Below are positions 1 to 10,583 of a stretch of 64,000 nt of DNA, piece after piece. Made by a program: the position numbers and the translations under genes. The DNA is taken from contig OZ035997.1 in the NCBI GenBank assembly GCA_964035015.1, positions 60,328,285 to 60,392,284 of the forward strand, given 5' to 3'. How positions within the stretch are numbered: position 1 is the first letter of the stretch; every line of letters begins with the position of its first letter. This DNA comes from Corallium rubrum (lineage: Eukaryota > Cnidaria > Anthozoa > Scleralcyonacea > Coralliidae). Under the pieces are notes generated by a model. It saw only the letters and a list, made by a program, of their open reading frames with translations. It was not told the origin of the DNA and searched no databases.

Positions 1-960
1 ATTTCTTTGCTTTATTTTGCTATTTCTTAGCAAAGAAATAGTTTACGTGGTGTTTCCACAAAACTTATTTATATTACTTTATCGCCATGAAAACGTTCAA
101 AGAATTAATTAATAATATACTGTTGGATGGTGTCACACATCAAATGTCATCATCCATCTGATCCAAGTATACACCATAACATCCATTGTACCATACACTA
201 ATGTCTTTGGTGCATTTATTTTCTTCTGTCTAAGTTCATCAGCAAGTCAGGTTAGGATCTGGTGTGGCTTGTTTTCTCCTGTGTTTGGCTGACTTGCCAC
301 AGCAAAACTATATATTTCACCGAGATGGGACCAAAGACCCCGATTTGGGGACTTTTTCATCGGAGTTTCCCAGAGTCTCCGTTCCTTGGTACTGACCAAA
401 AGGATCGCAGGCTCTGGGTACGAGATTGGGGACACCCAAAAATTGGGTGTCTCATGGTCTCAAATCGATTTGCCCAGAGCCATTCAACTTGCCCGGGCGG
501 CCGGACATATTTGGCTCTGGGTGATTCGTGACGCGTGAAAGCAAAATTTCGCGCTCCGCACTTTTTTGAAATTTTATATCCTTTTTTTGGTATTGGAAAG
601 CTAATAAAGCAGAAAGTATCAACTAAAGTCTCGAGAAGAAAGAAGTTGGTGAGAAATCTTAGAAATTTAATTTGAAAGAGTACTTTATTTATAATTGAAC
701 ATTTCCTTTGGGACAAAGTCTGGAAATTAGATTCTTCTGCGCGCGCGCGACCGTTTAATTAGCGTCGCGTGTGCAAACTCTATACGTCAGCGTGCGCATG
801 CACAATTTTTAAACCAGAAACAAATTACAAGACATTCTAAGCACGTGCACGTACAATTAGAACATTTTCCCGTGAAATTACATTGCGAAATAGATCCTTG
901 ATTATCGTAACTGACAAGAATTAAATACCTGTACCAAGTCAAGACACAAACTACTTCGGA
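1..960. other. Upstream flank of the first retrotransposon; no gene seen
   Basis: No coding region can be supported here. Positions about 400-530 hold a GC-richer stretch with the phrase GGCTCTGGGTACGAGATTG, which recurs in altered form near 4250-4320 and so belongs to a dispersed repeat. The last ~250 bases contain several GCGC/CACGTG-like runs and directly precede the ATG at 962. They probably include the 5' untranslated region of the retrotransposon, whose exact 5' end I cannot place. Confidence 0.4.
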
Positions 961-961
961 T

Positions 962-3562
962 ATGTCCTGCTGTAAATGTAAACGGTCAGGCCGTTGTAGA
1001 AACTGTTCCTGCGTTAAAAATGGTACGATTTGTCAGAACTGCGCTCCTCAACGATCTGGTCAATGCGACAATATGTTGCAAACACCACAGAATGTTTCTT
1101 CTGAGACAACAAACAGCCATGAAACAATAACCTCCAAAGAAAGTGAAACAAATCTGCCAAATAACGTTTCCTCCCATAATTGTGACAGTCTTCCGAGGGT
1201 AAATATGACGAATCCTTACCCTGATCAACCACCACCTAACTTTACATGGGGCCCATGCACCGGTGAGATATTCTGCTTAAAAATCAACATGGCTTACGAG
1301 GAAGTTGTCCATTGGCGGCGAAATCTTTTTCAAGTACCATCTGGGAGTGCTGGAAAGGCATTTGTCTCCGAACTTGCCCGTCTTTTTCAAGCTTATGCGG
1401 ACAGTTCGAGACTAGAATGCATCGCTATGAAGGCAACCACAGTTTTGCCGATCCTTCTTCTTCAAAAGCCAAGTCGAACAAGCAAAAGTAAGGATCACAT
1501 GAAACATCTTCAAAGACGACTGGAACTATGGCTAAACGGGGACATAGAGGCACTTCTAGACGAGGGCAAGTGTATTCAAAAACGACTGAGCAAATCAGCC
1601 ACACCTCAAAACATTGACGTTATTGCTCGAACCTTTAGAAACCTCATGCTACAGGGGAAAGTTCAAAGTGCGCTGAGATACATCTCAAGAAATAGCAACG
1701 GCGGTGTTCTAAAATTGGACGATCTCGTTGAAGTGACGACAAAAGAAGGCGAATCGATCCAAAAATCTACCAGAGATATCCTAAAAGAAAAACACCCTTC
1801 AGGCAAAGATCCAGTGGCTTCCTCTCTAATTGATGGCGAACATGAAACAGAAAACCCTATCACATTTGATGGCCTAGGGGCGGATGCTATACGACACGCT
1901 GCCTTACACACTAACGGTGCAGCTGGCCCCTCTGGTTTGGATGCGTATGCGTGGAGAAGACTCTGTTCGTCATTCAAGTCTGTCTCAAATAGCCTATGCA
2001 TTGCTCTCGCTGGTGTCGGTCGTCGCATAGCTACCACAAATGTGAATCCTGAAGGACTAAGCGCTTTTGTCGCTTGCCGATTAATCCCGCTTGACAAGTG
2101 CCCAGGTGTAAGACCAATCGGAGTCGGTGAAGTTCCACGAAGAATTATCTCGAAAGCCATCTTAAGGATCATTGGAGGTGATGTAGAAGATGCGGCTGGC
2201 CCATTTGAACTTTGTGCAGGCCAAGATGGTGGTTGTGAAGCAGCAGTACATGCTATGCGAAGCATTTTCCAAACACCAGAGACCGAGGCTGTACTTTTGG
2301 TTGATGCAAACAACGCTTTCAATTCTCTTAACCGCCAAGCAGCCCTCCATAACATCGGCATCATCTGTCCATCGCTGGGGACAACTCTGACCAACACCTA
2401 CAGATTCCCAGTCAGACTGTTCATAACAGGAGATGGCGAAATATTATCAACCGAAGGAACAACGCAAGGTGATCCCTTGGCAATGGCGATGTATGCCCTA
2501 GCGATAAAACCACTCATTCACCAATTGAAAGCTAGCTGTCCTGATGTACGACAAGCATGGTATGCCGACGATGCCACAGGAGCGTCTACCTGCACAGAAC
2601 TCAGACGGTGGTGGGATGAACTGTCTGGTCGTGGTCCTTTGTTTGGCTACTACCCCAACGATTCCAAGACGTACCTGGTGGTGAAGCAAGCATTCGAGAA
2701 TGTTGCCAAAGATGCATTCGCAGGCACAGGCGTACGCATAACTACTCATGGCAAGCGACATCTCGGCGCTGCGCTTGGTTCCAAAACATTCACCGAGGAA
2801 TATGTTGGCGACAAAGTACAGCAATGGACCAAGGACATCATGAACTTGGCTCAGATTGCATCCTCTCAACCCCATGCAGCGTATGCAGCATTTGTACACG
2901 GCTTATCTAATCGCTGGTCCTACCTCTTGAGAACAATCCCTGAAATTGAAGACCTGTTGCAGCCACTTGAGGATACAATACACAACCACCTCATCCCAGC
3001 TCTAACCGGACGACCGGCATGCTCTTCCGCTGAAAGAGAACTACTTTCTCTTCCTGTTCGTCTTGGAGGTCTCGGGATTCGTGATCCATCAGCAACATCA
3101 TCGGCTTGTTTTGATTCCTCAGAGCGTATTACTGCACCCCTCGTAGCATTGATAATCTCCCAAGAAGAAACTGGAACCGTTGACCGTGAAAGCACTCGTG
3201 CAATAAAAAACGAGATTAAAAGAGAAAACCGCCAGAGACAGGATGAACAAACCGAAATTATATACGACCAACTCACATCTGAAATGAAGCGGTGTGTTGA
3301 GCTTTCCAAAGAAAAGGGGTCTTCGTCATGGCTATCAGTTCTCCCGCTCGAGGAACATGGCTTCTATCTGCACAAGGGAGAGTTTAGAGATGCACTATGC
3401 CTGCGATATGGTTGGAAATTTACGAACACGCCTCATAGCTGCAGCTGTGGTGCTGCATTCACAGTGAATCACGCAATGATCTGCCACATGGGAGGTTTTC
3501 CAACGATTCGTCACAATGAGATCCGTGACATTACAGCATCACTCCTCACACGTCGCCACTGA
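962..3562 (+). CDS. Retrotransposon polyprotein: Cys-rich N-terminus plus reverse transcriptase
   Basis: An 866-codon frame without introns. Residues about 3-31 hold ten cysteines in a CCKCKRSGRC...CSC...C..C pattern resembling zinc-binding CXC motifs. The RT domain lies in about residues 300-600: RPIGVGEVPRRI (a core RT motif), catalytic VDANNAF with Asp about 448, TTQGDPLAM at about 501-508, and the active-site YADD at 534-537. Near the end a CSCG...H...C segment (from about residue 827) followed by RHNEIRD looks like the zinc knuckle that precedes the endonuclease in REL-type LINEs. The frame stops at 3560-3562 just where the endonuclease should begin, while the homologous continuation is in another frame, so a small indel has probably split the protein. 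The ATG at 962 is the first in frame and precedes the Cys motif directly. Function: copying of the element RNA into DNA at the target. Confidence 0.85.
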   Translation: MSCCKCKRSGRCRNCSCVKNGTICQNCAPQRSGQCDNMLQTPQNVSSETTNSHETITSKESETNLPNNVSSHNCDSLPRVNMTNPYPDQPPPNFTWGPCTGEIFCLKINMAYEEVVHWRRNLFQVPSGSAGKAFVSELARLFQAYADSSRLECIAMKATTVLPILLLQKPSRTSKSKDHMKHLQRRLELWLNGDIEALLDEGKCIQKRLSKSATPQNIDVIARTFRNLMLQGKVQSALRYISRNSNGGVLKLDDLVEVTTKEGESIQKSTRDILKEKHPSGKDPVASSLIDGEHETENPITFDGLGADAIRHAALHTNGAAGPSGLDAYAWRRLCSSFKSVSNSLCIALAGVGRRIATTNVNPEGLSAFVACRLIPLDKCPGVRPIGVGEVPRRIISKAILRIIGGDVEDAAGPFELCAGQDGGCEAAVHAMRSIFQTPETEAVLLVDANNAFNSLNRQAALHNIGIICPSLGTTLTNTYRFPVRLFITGDGEILSTEGTTQGDPLAMAMYALAIKPLIHQLKASCPDVRQAWYADDATGASTCTELRRWWDELSGRGPLFGYYPNDSKTYLVVKQAFENVAKDAFAGTGVRITTHGKRHLGAALGSKTFTEEYVGDKVQQWTKDIMNLAQIASSQPHAAYAAFVHGLSNRWSYLLRTIPEIEDLLQPLEDTIHNHLIPALTGRPACSSAERELLSLPVRLGGLGIRDPSATSSACFDSSERITAPLVALIISQEETGTVDRESTRAIKNEIKRENRQRQDEQTEIIYDQLTSEMKRCVELSKEKGSSSWLSVLPLEEHGFYLHKGEFRDALCLRYGWKFTNTPHSCSCGAAFTVNHAMICHMGGFPTIRHNEIRDITASLLTRRH

Positions 3563-4082
3563 ACCTGAACTGCAACCGCTCACTGGTGAGAGTATGGCAG
3601 CACGTTCAGCCAATACTGAAGATGGTGCTCGAGCTGACATTCGTGCAAGAGGTTTTTGGAATGGGTCACAGGATGCATTTTTTGATGTAAGGGTACTGTT
3701 CTACCCGAACGCATCCTCCTACCGCTCCCAAAACCTGCAGTCTGTGTACAGAAGACACGAGCAAGCGAAGAAGCGAGAGTACGGAGAAAGAATCCGGAAC
3801 GTCGAACGTGGTGTGTTCACACCCTTAGTATTATCAACGACGGGCGGCATGGGGAGAGAAGCGACGACATTTTACAAGTGTCTAGCGGACATGATCGCGA
3901 GAAAGAAACAGGAACATTACTCGTCCGTGTTAGGATGGCTGCGGTGCAGAATTTCCTTTGCCTCATTAAGATCTTCGATCATGTGCATTCGGGGCAGTCG
4001 ATCCTCGTTTCACCGACCAGTATATGGGGAACCTATCATCACGCTGGCAACGACGACCGAGGCACGAATCCCTCGCGAATAA
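3516..4082 (+). CDS. Frame-shifted C-terminal endonuclease part of the same retrotransposon
   Basis: This frame is shifted relative to the 962 frame and overlaps its end; the first methionine is probably not a real start. It carries GARADIRARGFW, then QDAFFDVRV, then HEQAKKREYGERI, an order of Asp...Asp-Val...Lys that fits the PD-(D/E)XK fold of restriction-like endonucleases in REL-type non-LTR elements. It ends with a conserved-looking WLRCRISFASLRSSIMCIRG stretch before the stop at 4080-4082. The break lies between about 3530 and 3562. Programmed frameshifting is possible in principle, but I see no slippery site and prefer a disabling mutation. Confidence 0.7.
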   Translation: MRSVTLQHHSSHVATEPELQPLTGESMAARSANTEDGARADIRARGFWNGSQDAFFDVRVLFYPNASSYRSQNLQSVYRRHEQAKKREYGERIRNVERGVFTPLVLSTTGGMGREATTFYKCLADMIARKKQEHYSSVLGWLRCRISFASLRSSIMCIRGSRSSFHRPVYGEPIITLATTTEARIPRE

Positions 4083-4245
4083 CTTTGCGAATATTAGTTA
4101 CAAGAACAGATCATTATTTAAGTTGTTGCTAACATTTATAACTAGATTTAATTGTTCATTTTTCTTAAATTGTTAATTGTAATTTCTTACAATTTCTTGT
4201 ATTAAAAGTGGTATGTTATCGTAAAAAAAAAAAACAAACAAAAAA

Positions 4246-4920
4246 CCTGGGGACGAGATTGGTGTTCCAGAGCCTTCGTTTGCGCGGCCCGCGTGAGAAG
4301 GCTCTGGGAACGAGATTGCTACGCAGGCTGATAATTTCCGTTTATTTCCGCATTTCTTCGTGTAAATATTCTGCTTTCTGATACCGGTCAAATCATCAAT
4401 CATTCAGTTATAAAAGTGACGAAGATTTACTACAATTCTCAAGGTAAGATTGTTTATCACATGTGTTTATACTTGTGTCTATATTAGAGTGCGTGGCAGT
4501 CCGATTATTTGCACTTTCGCTTTCGCCATTGAAAGCAGCTATTTCACCTATTTGTCTGATTGCCGTATTCATTTCAAATTGCAACTGAAGGCAGAATTAA
4601 GAACAGAATCTTCTTAAAACAGTTTAAACATAAAGTATGAAGATGATATTGTACGAATATGCTGTATTTATACCGAACAAGACGCCTGCTCAGGCGTTCA
4701 CTCAGACTGATTTCTGCAATTGGCGTGGCCTTCGCACTTAAAGTGCCTAATAAAATATCACTGGTATGGATTCTATATAAGTGAAAAGTTGAATGCCAAA
4801 ATATTTTCTCAATTGAACTTTTATTTGTTGTTATATTGAGGTGTGTATTTCCAAAATGGTTATGAGGATGACGTCAATGTGGGGATTTTTGGGGTTTCCC
4901 CCTTTTGTTTAACCCTTTCC
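4246..4920. other. Non-coding flank with a dispersed repeat
   Basis: Positions 4246-4325 contain a repeat with AGAGCCTTCGTTTGCGCGG and GGCTCTGGGAACGAGATTG, also recognisable near 400-440. Positions 4677-4720 hold ACAAGACGCCTGCTCAGGCG, found again at 13865-13895, so this is part of a dispersed element. No gene is seen. Confidence 0.5.
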
Positions 4921-4933
4921 CTAGTGACTACTG

Positions 4934-4951
4934 CCCCCCCCCCCCCCCCCC
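4934..4951. repeat. Poly(C) tract, 18 bases
   Basis: An uninterrupted run of cytosines. It is one of eleven long C or G homopolymer tracts in the window (others near 5996, 16933, 17187, 20894, 21080, 31049, 34281, 44077, 45299, 53503). Confidence 0.95.
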
Positions 4952-5005
4952 GGAGACAAAATAGTATAATGTTTCCTGGTATAAATGAGAGGGATCTATG
5001 CATTT

Positions 5006-5182
5006 AACAAATAGAAAATCGCTTGCGTGTCTCTGTACTGTGATACAAACACGAATGACGTGATTTCAACTGGAAAAAAATGTCTAGTGGAAACACGAGG
5101 TGAAGCCGTTTTTTCCGGTTGAAATTGCATCATTCGTGTTTGTATCACAGTACAGAGTCACAAAAGCGATTTTCTATTTGTT
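5006..5182. mobile_element. Foldback (hairpin) element
   Basis: Two arms of ~65-85 bases pair with few mismatches: AAATAGAAAATCGCTT...ATACAAACACGAATGA on the left and its complement ending GCGATTTTCTATTTGTT on the right. The loop contains CACGAGGTGAAGCCG, and almost the same words form the loop of another hairpin at 51180-51240. Probably a non-autonomous foldback element. Confidence 0.65.
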
Positions 5183-6757
5183 TTATAAAATAACTAACCG
5201 TTTTACGAGGTAAAAAACCAAGGAGAAGCCACCAAAGTGACCGAGACTCAGCTGACGAATGATGGCATAATCAAATAAATACGCCAGTGATTACGTGAGA
5301 TTTAACCAAACAGAGCATGCGTTGTACAATATAAAATGAAAATGACGTCAAATGTGTCTCTGTACTCTGAGTGAAAATGGCTCTCGTCCAATCAGAGCGT
5401 GCGTAGCATACCTGTTATTTTATAATTCGTAGTACAAATCAAAACATACATGCTCAGTAGATTTAGGAGATATTATACACATACAAATACACAGAACAAA
5501 CAGTAGAATAGCTATTTATTTAGATTCACCATTAAAATCGATCAATTTGACCTCGTGAACAAGCGTAATCACACTAGAAATTTTGTTTTCCATGACATTA
5601 GCTATATTTGATTTGTCAAATACAAATACGTCAAAAATACATATTAACTTACTTGACAGAATCTTTAATATATACAAAATAAGTCAAAAGAAATGTTTTA
5701 GTGTCATCAAAGTTGACTATGATAAAAAAGAAAGCAAGGTCTTTACACAATGCAACACCACAGTGAGCACACTCGTATCTGGCTTATTTGCTATCACTGC
5801 CATTGGCTTTTCGAGCCTTTGTGGGTTTCCTGAAAGCTTCTGTTGCTCGCTGCTGCATATCGATTGGTTCCTGCAACAATGTGATGCACAATATCGTCAC
5901 CAAACAGAAGTTTAAATGAATCTAACTGCATTGTGTCTTGAGGAAGTTCAAATGCCAATTCTGTGCACAGGCATACCCGACCAGTTACGTTTGGAGGGGG
6001 GGGGGGGGGGGGGGGGGGAGGGGCAAACAAAACCTATAGTGCTGATTAATTCAGAAGATTCAAGTGATCATGAATACCAACAGAAAATATTTAAACATGT
6101 TTTGAAACACATTTCCAAATGTAATACTGTGGCCCTTTCTTTGATCTCTAGTCCTCAAGTCAAACTTCCTAGGTAATGATGTCAGCAGAGCATTTTCTTG
6201 CATCTGTAATAAATTTGTCTATTTTGTCTTCATGGACAAACCTTGTCAACTGATCAACTACTGATGAATTGACAATGAATTGAACTGGAAAAAACACAAT
6301 TAAGCCAATACCCAACTTGATCAAAGGCAAAGCTATCAATAAGAAAGAAAAATCAAAAAATCGAAAATAGAGCACGCAACTTGCCTTACAGTTTCACAAG
6401 GCCTGACGGGATGATGCATTTATGCAATTTTGTGAAACCCCCTCCAAAAAAGTTTCCACCCCTATAATAAAGGACCTTAATACTTTCACTAGACAAAATC
6501 CACAGTGTTGGATTCAGCATATTCAAGTACCGTAATCATTTTGATATATAATTATAGAATTTATTTAAATCAGACAAACAGAGAATAGTTAATGTGTTGT
6601 TTGGTGCTTATTACTTGCATTTTGTAGTTGTATGTAGAAAGTTGTTTATCAGTAAACATGTGTATGTTTTTTGATAATCTGCAGCGTTTGTTTGTTGTAC
6701 TGTATCTCTTCAGGTCGATCTTCCTTACATTTATATATTACACACTTATTTACTGGC
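5183..6757. other. Non-coding stretch, no gene supported
   Basis: I find no credible gene. Positions 5996-6023 are a 23-base G run followed by AGGGG. Short open frames around 5583-6176 and on the opposite strand have no recognisable domain, no codon-level signature and run through the G tract, so I do not call them. Confidence 0.5.
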
Positions 6758-6870
6758 ACCGAGGGAAACAGTGTGTTTTGTTGTCCGAGACTACCATTGT
6801 TTCCTGAAGCGAAGCCAAGAGCAACAACGAGCAGTCGAGGGGCCACAAAACACACTGTTTCCCAAGGTAC
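6758..6870. mobile_element. Short inverted-repeat element with GGGAAACAGTGTGTTTTGT ends
   Basis: The left arm contains GGGAAACAGTGTGTTTTGT and the right arm contains its exact complement ACAAAACACACTGTTTCCC, separated by about 50 bases. The right end, read on the minus strand, starts ACCTTGGGAAACAGTGT. The same 17 bases occur inside the micro-exon-like segment at 34790-34819. Likely a small MITE; superfamily unknown. Confidence 0.6.
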
Positions 6871-7267
6871 AAGAAAATAAGTGTTTTGTCATATATCAAG
6901 TGCTAAATGGCAAAAAATGTTGAACAAAATTTTGAATGAAGGAAAAGTGGAGAAAACAATGAAAGACTGAACCTGATCATCCACATACAGTTTTGCGATA
7001 TCTGGAAATGGTTGTCGAGTATGACCTAAACACCAGGGAGTACTCTTGCATATGATGTATATGGGTAACTACCGCCTATAGGGTGTGGTTTTTGAGGTCT
7101 GGGATAGGGTATACAAATTGTCTATTTTGGTCTGTGATAGAGTATGGATGCCAAAAATAATAGTTGGTTTCAGGTTTCATAGCCATGTTTTACATGGGTA
7201 GGTACAGTAGGTCGGAAAATCGTTTTATTTAAAAAAAATATTTATATACGGTATATATAAATAATAC

Positions 7268-7268
7268 A

Positions 7269-7318
<50 letters not shown>
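7268..7318. repeat. (TA)n microsatellite
   Basis: About 50 bases of alternating T and A, immediately before the first unit of the tRNA-like tandem array. Confidence 0.95.
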
Positions 7319-7321
<3 letters not shown>

Positions 7322-8440
7322 CTAGGGATTTTTGGTGAAGGAAAATTCGAGTGTAGAATATATACATTTTAAGACCAAACCGGGACCAGTTGCGAAAAAT
7401 GCAACTACACAGGCCTTCTGGCAGGAATTGAACCCACGACCTTGCGATTCTAGTGCAATGCTCTGACCACTGAGCCACGGAGGCCGTTGCCAAGAGCTTG
7501 ATCGTGAGTTCTGAATACATTAAGGTGGTGATGCCACGAGAGAATTGGGTTTATTAGAAGTAATATTGGGCATTTCACTCGATTACATGGCATGTTCTTG
7601 GGATTTTTGGTGAAGGAAAATTCGAGTGTAGAATATATACATTTTAAGACCAAACCGGACCAGTTGCGAAAAATGCAACTACACAGGCCTTCTGGCAGGA
7701 ATTGAAGCCACGACCTTGCGATTCTAGTGCAATGCTCTGACCACTGAGTCACGGAGGCCGTTGCCGAGGGCTTGATCGCGAGTTGGTAATGCCAGGAGAG
7801 AATTGGGTTTATTAGAAGTAATATTGGGCATTTCACTCGATTACATGGCATGTTCTTGGGATTTTTGGTGAGGGAAAATTCGAGTGTAGAATATATACAT
7901 TTTAAGACCAAACCGGGACCAGTTGCGAAAAATGCAACTACACAGGCCTTCCGGCAGGAATTGAACCCACGACCTTGCGATTCTAGTGCAATGCTCTGAC
8001 CACTGAGCCACGGAGTCCGTTGCCGAGAGCTTGATCGTGAGTTCTGAATACATTAAGGTGGTAATGCCAGGTGAGAATTGGGTTTATTAGAAGTAATATT
8101 GGGCATTTCACTCGATTACATAGCATGTTCTAGGGATTTTTGGTGAAGGAAAATTCGAGTGTAGAATATATACATTTTAAGACCAAACCGGGACCAGTTG
8201 CGAAAAATGCAACTGCACAGGCCTTCCGGCAGGAATTGAACCCACGACCTTGCGATTCTATTGCAATGCTCTGAGCCACGGAGGCCGTTGCCGAGAGCTT
8301 GGTCGCGAGTTCTGTATACATTAAAGTGGTAATGCCAGGAGAGAATTGGGTTTATTAGAAGTAATATTTTGGCATTTCACTCGATTACATAGCATGTTTT
8401 AGGGATTTTTGGTGAAGGTAAATTCGCGTGTAGAATATAT
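7319..8440 (-). repeat. Tandem array of ~270-bp units with a tRNA-derived SINE-like module
   Basis: Four full units and a start of a fifth begin with GTTCTAGGGATTTTTGG-like sequence at about 7319, 7592, 7853, 8126 and 8396, giving periods of 273, 261, 273 and 270. Read on the minus strand each unit has GTGGCTCAGTGGTCAGAGC (a good internal A box) and GTCGTGGGTTCAATTCC (a good B box), spaced as in a tRNA gene, followed by an unrelated tail ending near TAAACCCAATTCTC. This is the structure of a tRNA-derived SINE. The tandem order, unusual for SINEs, suggests unequal exchange after insertion. One unit (near 8270) has lost part of the A box region. Confidence 0.75.
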
Positions 8441-8600
8441 ACATTTAAAGACCCAATTATCTCCTGGCATTACCACCTTAATGTATACAGAACTCGCGAT
8501 CAAGCTCTCGGCAACGGCCTCCGTGGCTCAGTGGTCACAGCATTGCACTAGAATCGCAAGGTCGTGGGTTCAATTCCTGCCGTAAGGCCTGTGTAGCTGC
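8441..8600 (+). repeat. Inverted, truncated copy of the tRNA-like unit
   Basis: The sequence ATCTCCTGGCATTACCACCT...GTGGCTCAGTGGTCACAGC...GGTTCAATTCCTGCC repeats the unit of the array in the opposite orientation, so the array ends in a head-to-head junction near 8440. The B box GGTTCAATTCC is intact. Confidence 0.7.
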
Positions 8601-9052
8601 ATTTAGATAAAGATTAAGACAAACAAAATATTGAACAGAACCCATGTTTCTGCTATTTAAGAAAAGATGTTCGCAAGGAAAAAGGAAAAGTTTTATTAAT
8701 ATGTCAATAAAATGTTTATGGTCGGTGACATTTTTAACAGGTCGATCGGAAAACTGAAACCAACTATTACTTTTTTTTTGCCCAATGTGACACCATTGCT
8801 GGGATAGGGTATTGATTTTTTAGTTTAGGTCTGGGATAGGGTATAGAAAATCACCTTTTTAGGCCTTGGGAGAGAGTTGGGATTTTGAGGTCATGGTGGC
8901 ACACCCGGGATATAAATCCAATCCAAGACAAGCAAGCACTAAATCATGATACGCGCTCAATTTTACTTTCGGCCATTTTGAAACGACATTGATGTAACAT
9001 CAACTGCTAAAACACTTTATAGTACTTTACAGCCGGAACGTTATTATATGAG
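8601..9052. other. Non-coding spacer
   Basis: No gene seen. The phrase GGTCTGGGATAGGGTAT occurs around 7098-7113 and again near 8810-8850, indicating dispersed-repeat content. Confidence 0.4.
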
Positions 9053-9582
9053 TAACATCTGCAGTCACTATACTTACCCTTGTGGATGGTTAGGTGCAGA
9101 CATGACTACAGGATATGCTGCGATTTGTTGTTGCTTGGATTCAGGTCCCCACACTACGTGTCGAATTCCATCCTTGACCTGACCACCATTGCATGTTTGC
9201 ACCTATCACACCGAAAATAATTTCGGTGGAAATTGCAGTTTGCTTTGATTGATTAGGGGTGGGATGGTGGGATGCAATATGTTCGCTGTTAATGTTTTCC
9301 TCAAATAGCCAGTATGCCGACTGAAGGCGTAATGACTCCTTGCTGGCCAATGCACCTCTAGTTATCGAACACTCTCACGCTGATTCTCCCCATTCTCCGC
9401 GCGCCGTTCCTTGGCTGTTAACCTTGGTTATTGCATAACGTCATTTAACATCTGCAGTCACTATACTTACCCTTGTGGATGGTTATGTGCAGACCTGACT
9501 ACAGAATATGCTGCGATTTGTTGTTACTTGGATTCAGGTCCCAACACTACGTGTCGAATTCCATCCTTGACCTGATCACCAA
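9053..9582. repeat. Direct repeat of a ~130-bp block (9053-9186 and 9447-9582) around a second repeated block
   Basis: The block starting AACATCTGCAGTCACTATAC and ending near CCATCCTTGACCTGA occurs twice with only a few changes. Between them, 9318-9449 (from GGCGTAATGACTCCTTGCTG to GGTTATTGCATAAC) recurs at about 12220-12350, on the other side of the DIRS-like fragment. The arrangement X-Y-Z-X'...Z' suggests tandem duplication and later insertion or ectopic exchange. Confidence 0.75.
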
Positions 9583-9635
9583 AGTGAGATTTCGCAGAAA
9601 TGTCACCATCCACCTAACCTCCACTAAAGAGACAG

Positions 9636-10353
9636 CTTGGGACTGCACCCAGGCTATAGCAAATGTCAATCACTGGGACCAAACCCAGGCTGGAGTAGCA
9701 AATGTCAATCACTGGGACTGCACCCAGGCTGGAGCTAGTGTAGCTCACTGGGACCAAACCCAGACTGTAACAAATGTCAATCACTGGGACTGCACCCAGG
9801 CTGGAGCTAGTGTAGCTCACTGGGACCAAACCCAGACTGTAACAAATGTCAATCACTGGGACTGCACCCAGGCTGGAGCTAGTGTAGCTCACTGGGACTG
9901 AACCCAGGCTGTAGCAAATGTCAATCACTGGGACCAAACCCAGGCTGGAGCTAGTGTAGCTCACTGGGACTGACCCAGGCTGTAGCAAATGTCAATCACT
10001 GGGACCAAACCCAGGCTGGAGCTAGTATAGCTCACTGGGACTGCACCCAGGCTGTAGCAAATGTCAATCACTGGGACCAAACCCAGGCTGGAGCTAGTAT
10101 AGCTCACTGGGACTGTATCCAGGCTGTGGCAAATGTCAATCACTGGGACCAAACCCAGGCTGGAGCTAGTATGGCTCACTGGGACTGTACCCAGGCTGTA
10201 GCAAATGTCAATCACTGGGACCAAACCGCACCCAGGCTGTAGCAAATGTCAATCACTGGGACCAAACCCAGGCTGGAGCTAGTGTAGCTCACTGGGACTG
10301 CACCCAGGCTGTAGGACGTTTAACTCATTGGGACTGCACCCAGGCTGCTGGTT
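9636..10353. repeat. 36-bp minisatellite with a 72-bp higher-order unit
   Basis: About twenty 36-base units, alternating between GCAAATGTCAATCACTGGGA... and GCTAGTGTAGCTCACTGGGA... types, each closed by CCCAGGCTG. Because 36 is a multiple of three, parts of both strands stay open and would encode 12-residue repeats such as NVNHWDQTQAGA. The single-base changes between units do not look codon-biased and one unit is interrupted at 10227, so I treat it as non-coding. Confidence 0.9.
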
Positions 10354-10422
10354 AGGAAGCTCGACGCATTAACACCGCACAAATGTACCAGCTTACGCAG
10401 TGACTGTGAAACAACAGCACTT

Positions 10423-10426
10423 TTTT

Positions 10427-10509
<83 letters not shown>

Positions 10510-10511
10510 TT
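10423..10511. repeat. (ATTT)n microsatellite
   Basis: About 22 uninterrupted TTTA/ATTT units. It lies just downstream (in minus-strand terms) of the recombinase remnant. Confidence 0.95.
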
Positions 10512-10583
10512 CGTTTGTTCGCTGTGCCACTCATATGCAGTTAGTGCTTGTTCTACGTGCCAACCGAGGTGCAATACCGACTC

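Larger units (their letters stand above)
960..4245 (+). mobile_element. Non-LTR retrotransposon with REL-type endonuclease, nearly full length
   Basis: The element contains a long reading frame (Cys-rich N-terminus and reverse transcriptase), a second frame with an endonuclease-like domain, and an A-rich 3' end (4223-4245). No long terminal repeats are seen. The order N-terminal Cys motif, RT, Cys/His knuckle, then PD-(D/E)XK-like endonuclease is that of non-LTR elements of the R2/NeSL/CRE/Hero type, which nick the target and prime on it. I did not find target-site duplications or the true 5' end. Clade assignment would need a phylogeny of the RT domain. Confidence 0.75.

Noticed and set aside
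1663..2397. A 244-codon frame on the minus strand
   Set aside because: Antisense shadow of the reverse transcriptase frame, with no domain of its own.
3530..3562. Programmed ribosomal frameshift between RT and endonuclease
   Set aside because: No slippery heptamer or downstream stem is evident; a disabling indel is simpler, though sister copies would decide.
7319..8600. Functional tRNA genes
   Set aside because: A and B boxes are present, but the surrounding sequence does not fold into a full cloverleaf with a 7-bp acceptor stem, and the units are tandem and variable; SINE-like is the better reading.
9636..10353. CRISPR array
   Set aside because: Units are contiguous with no unique spacers, and the rest of the window is eukaryotic.
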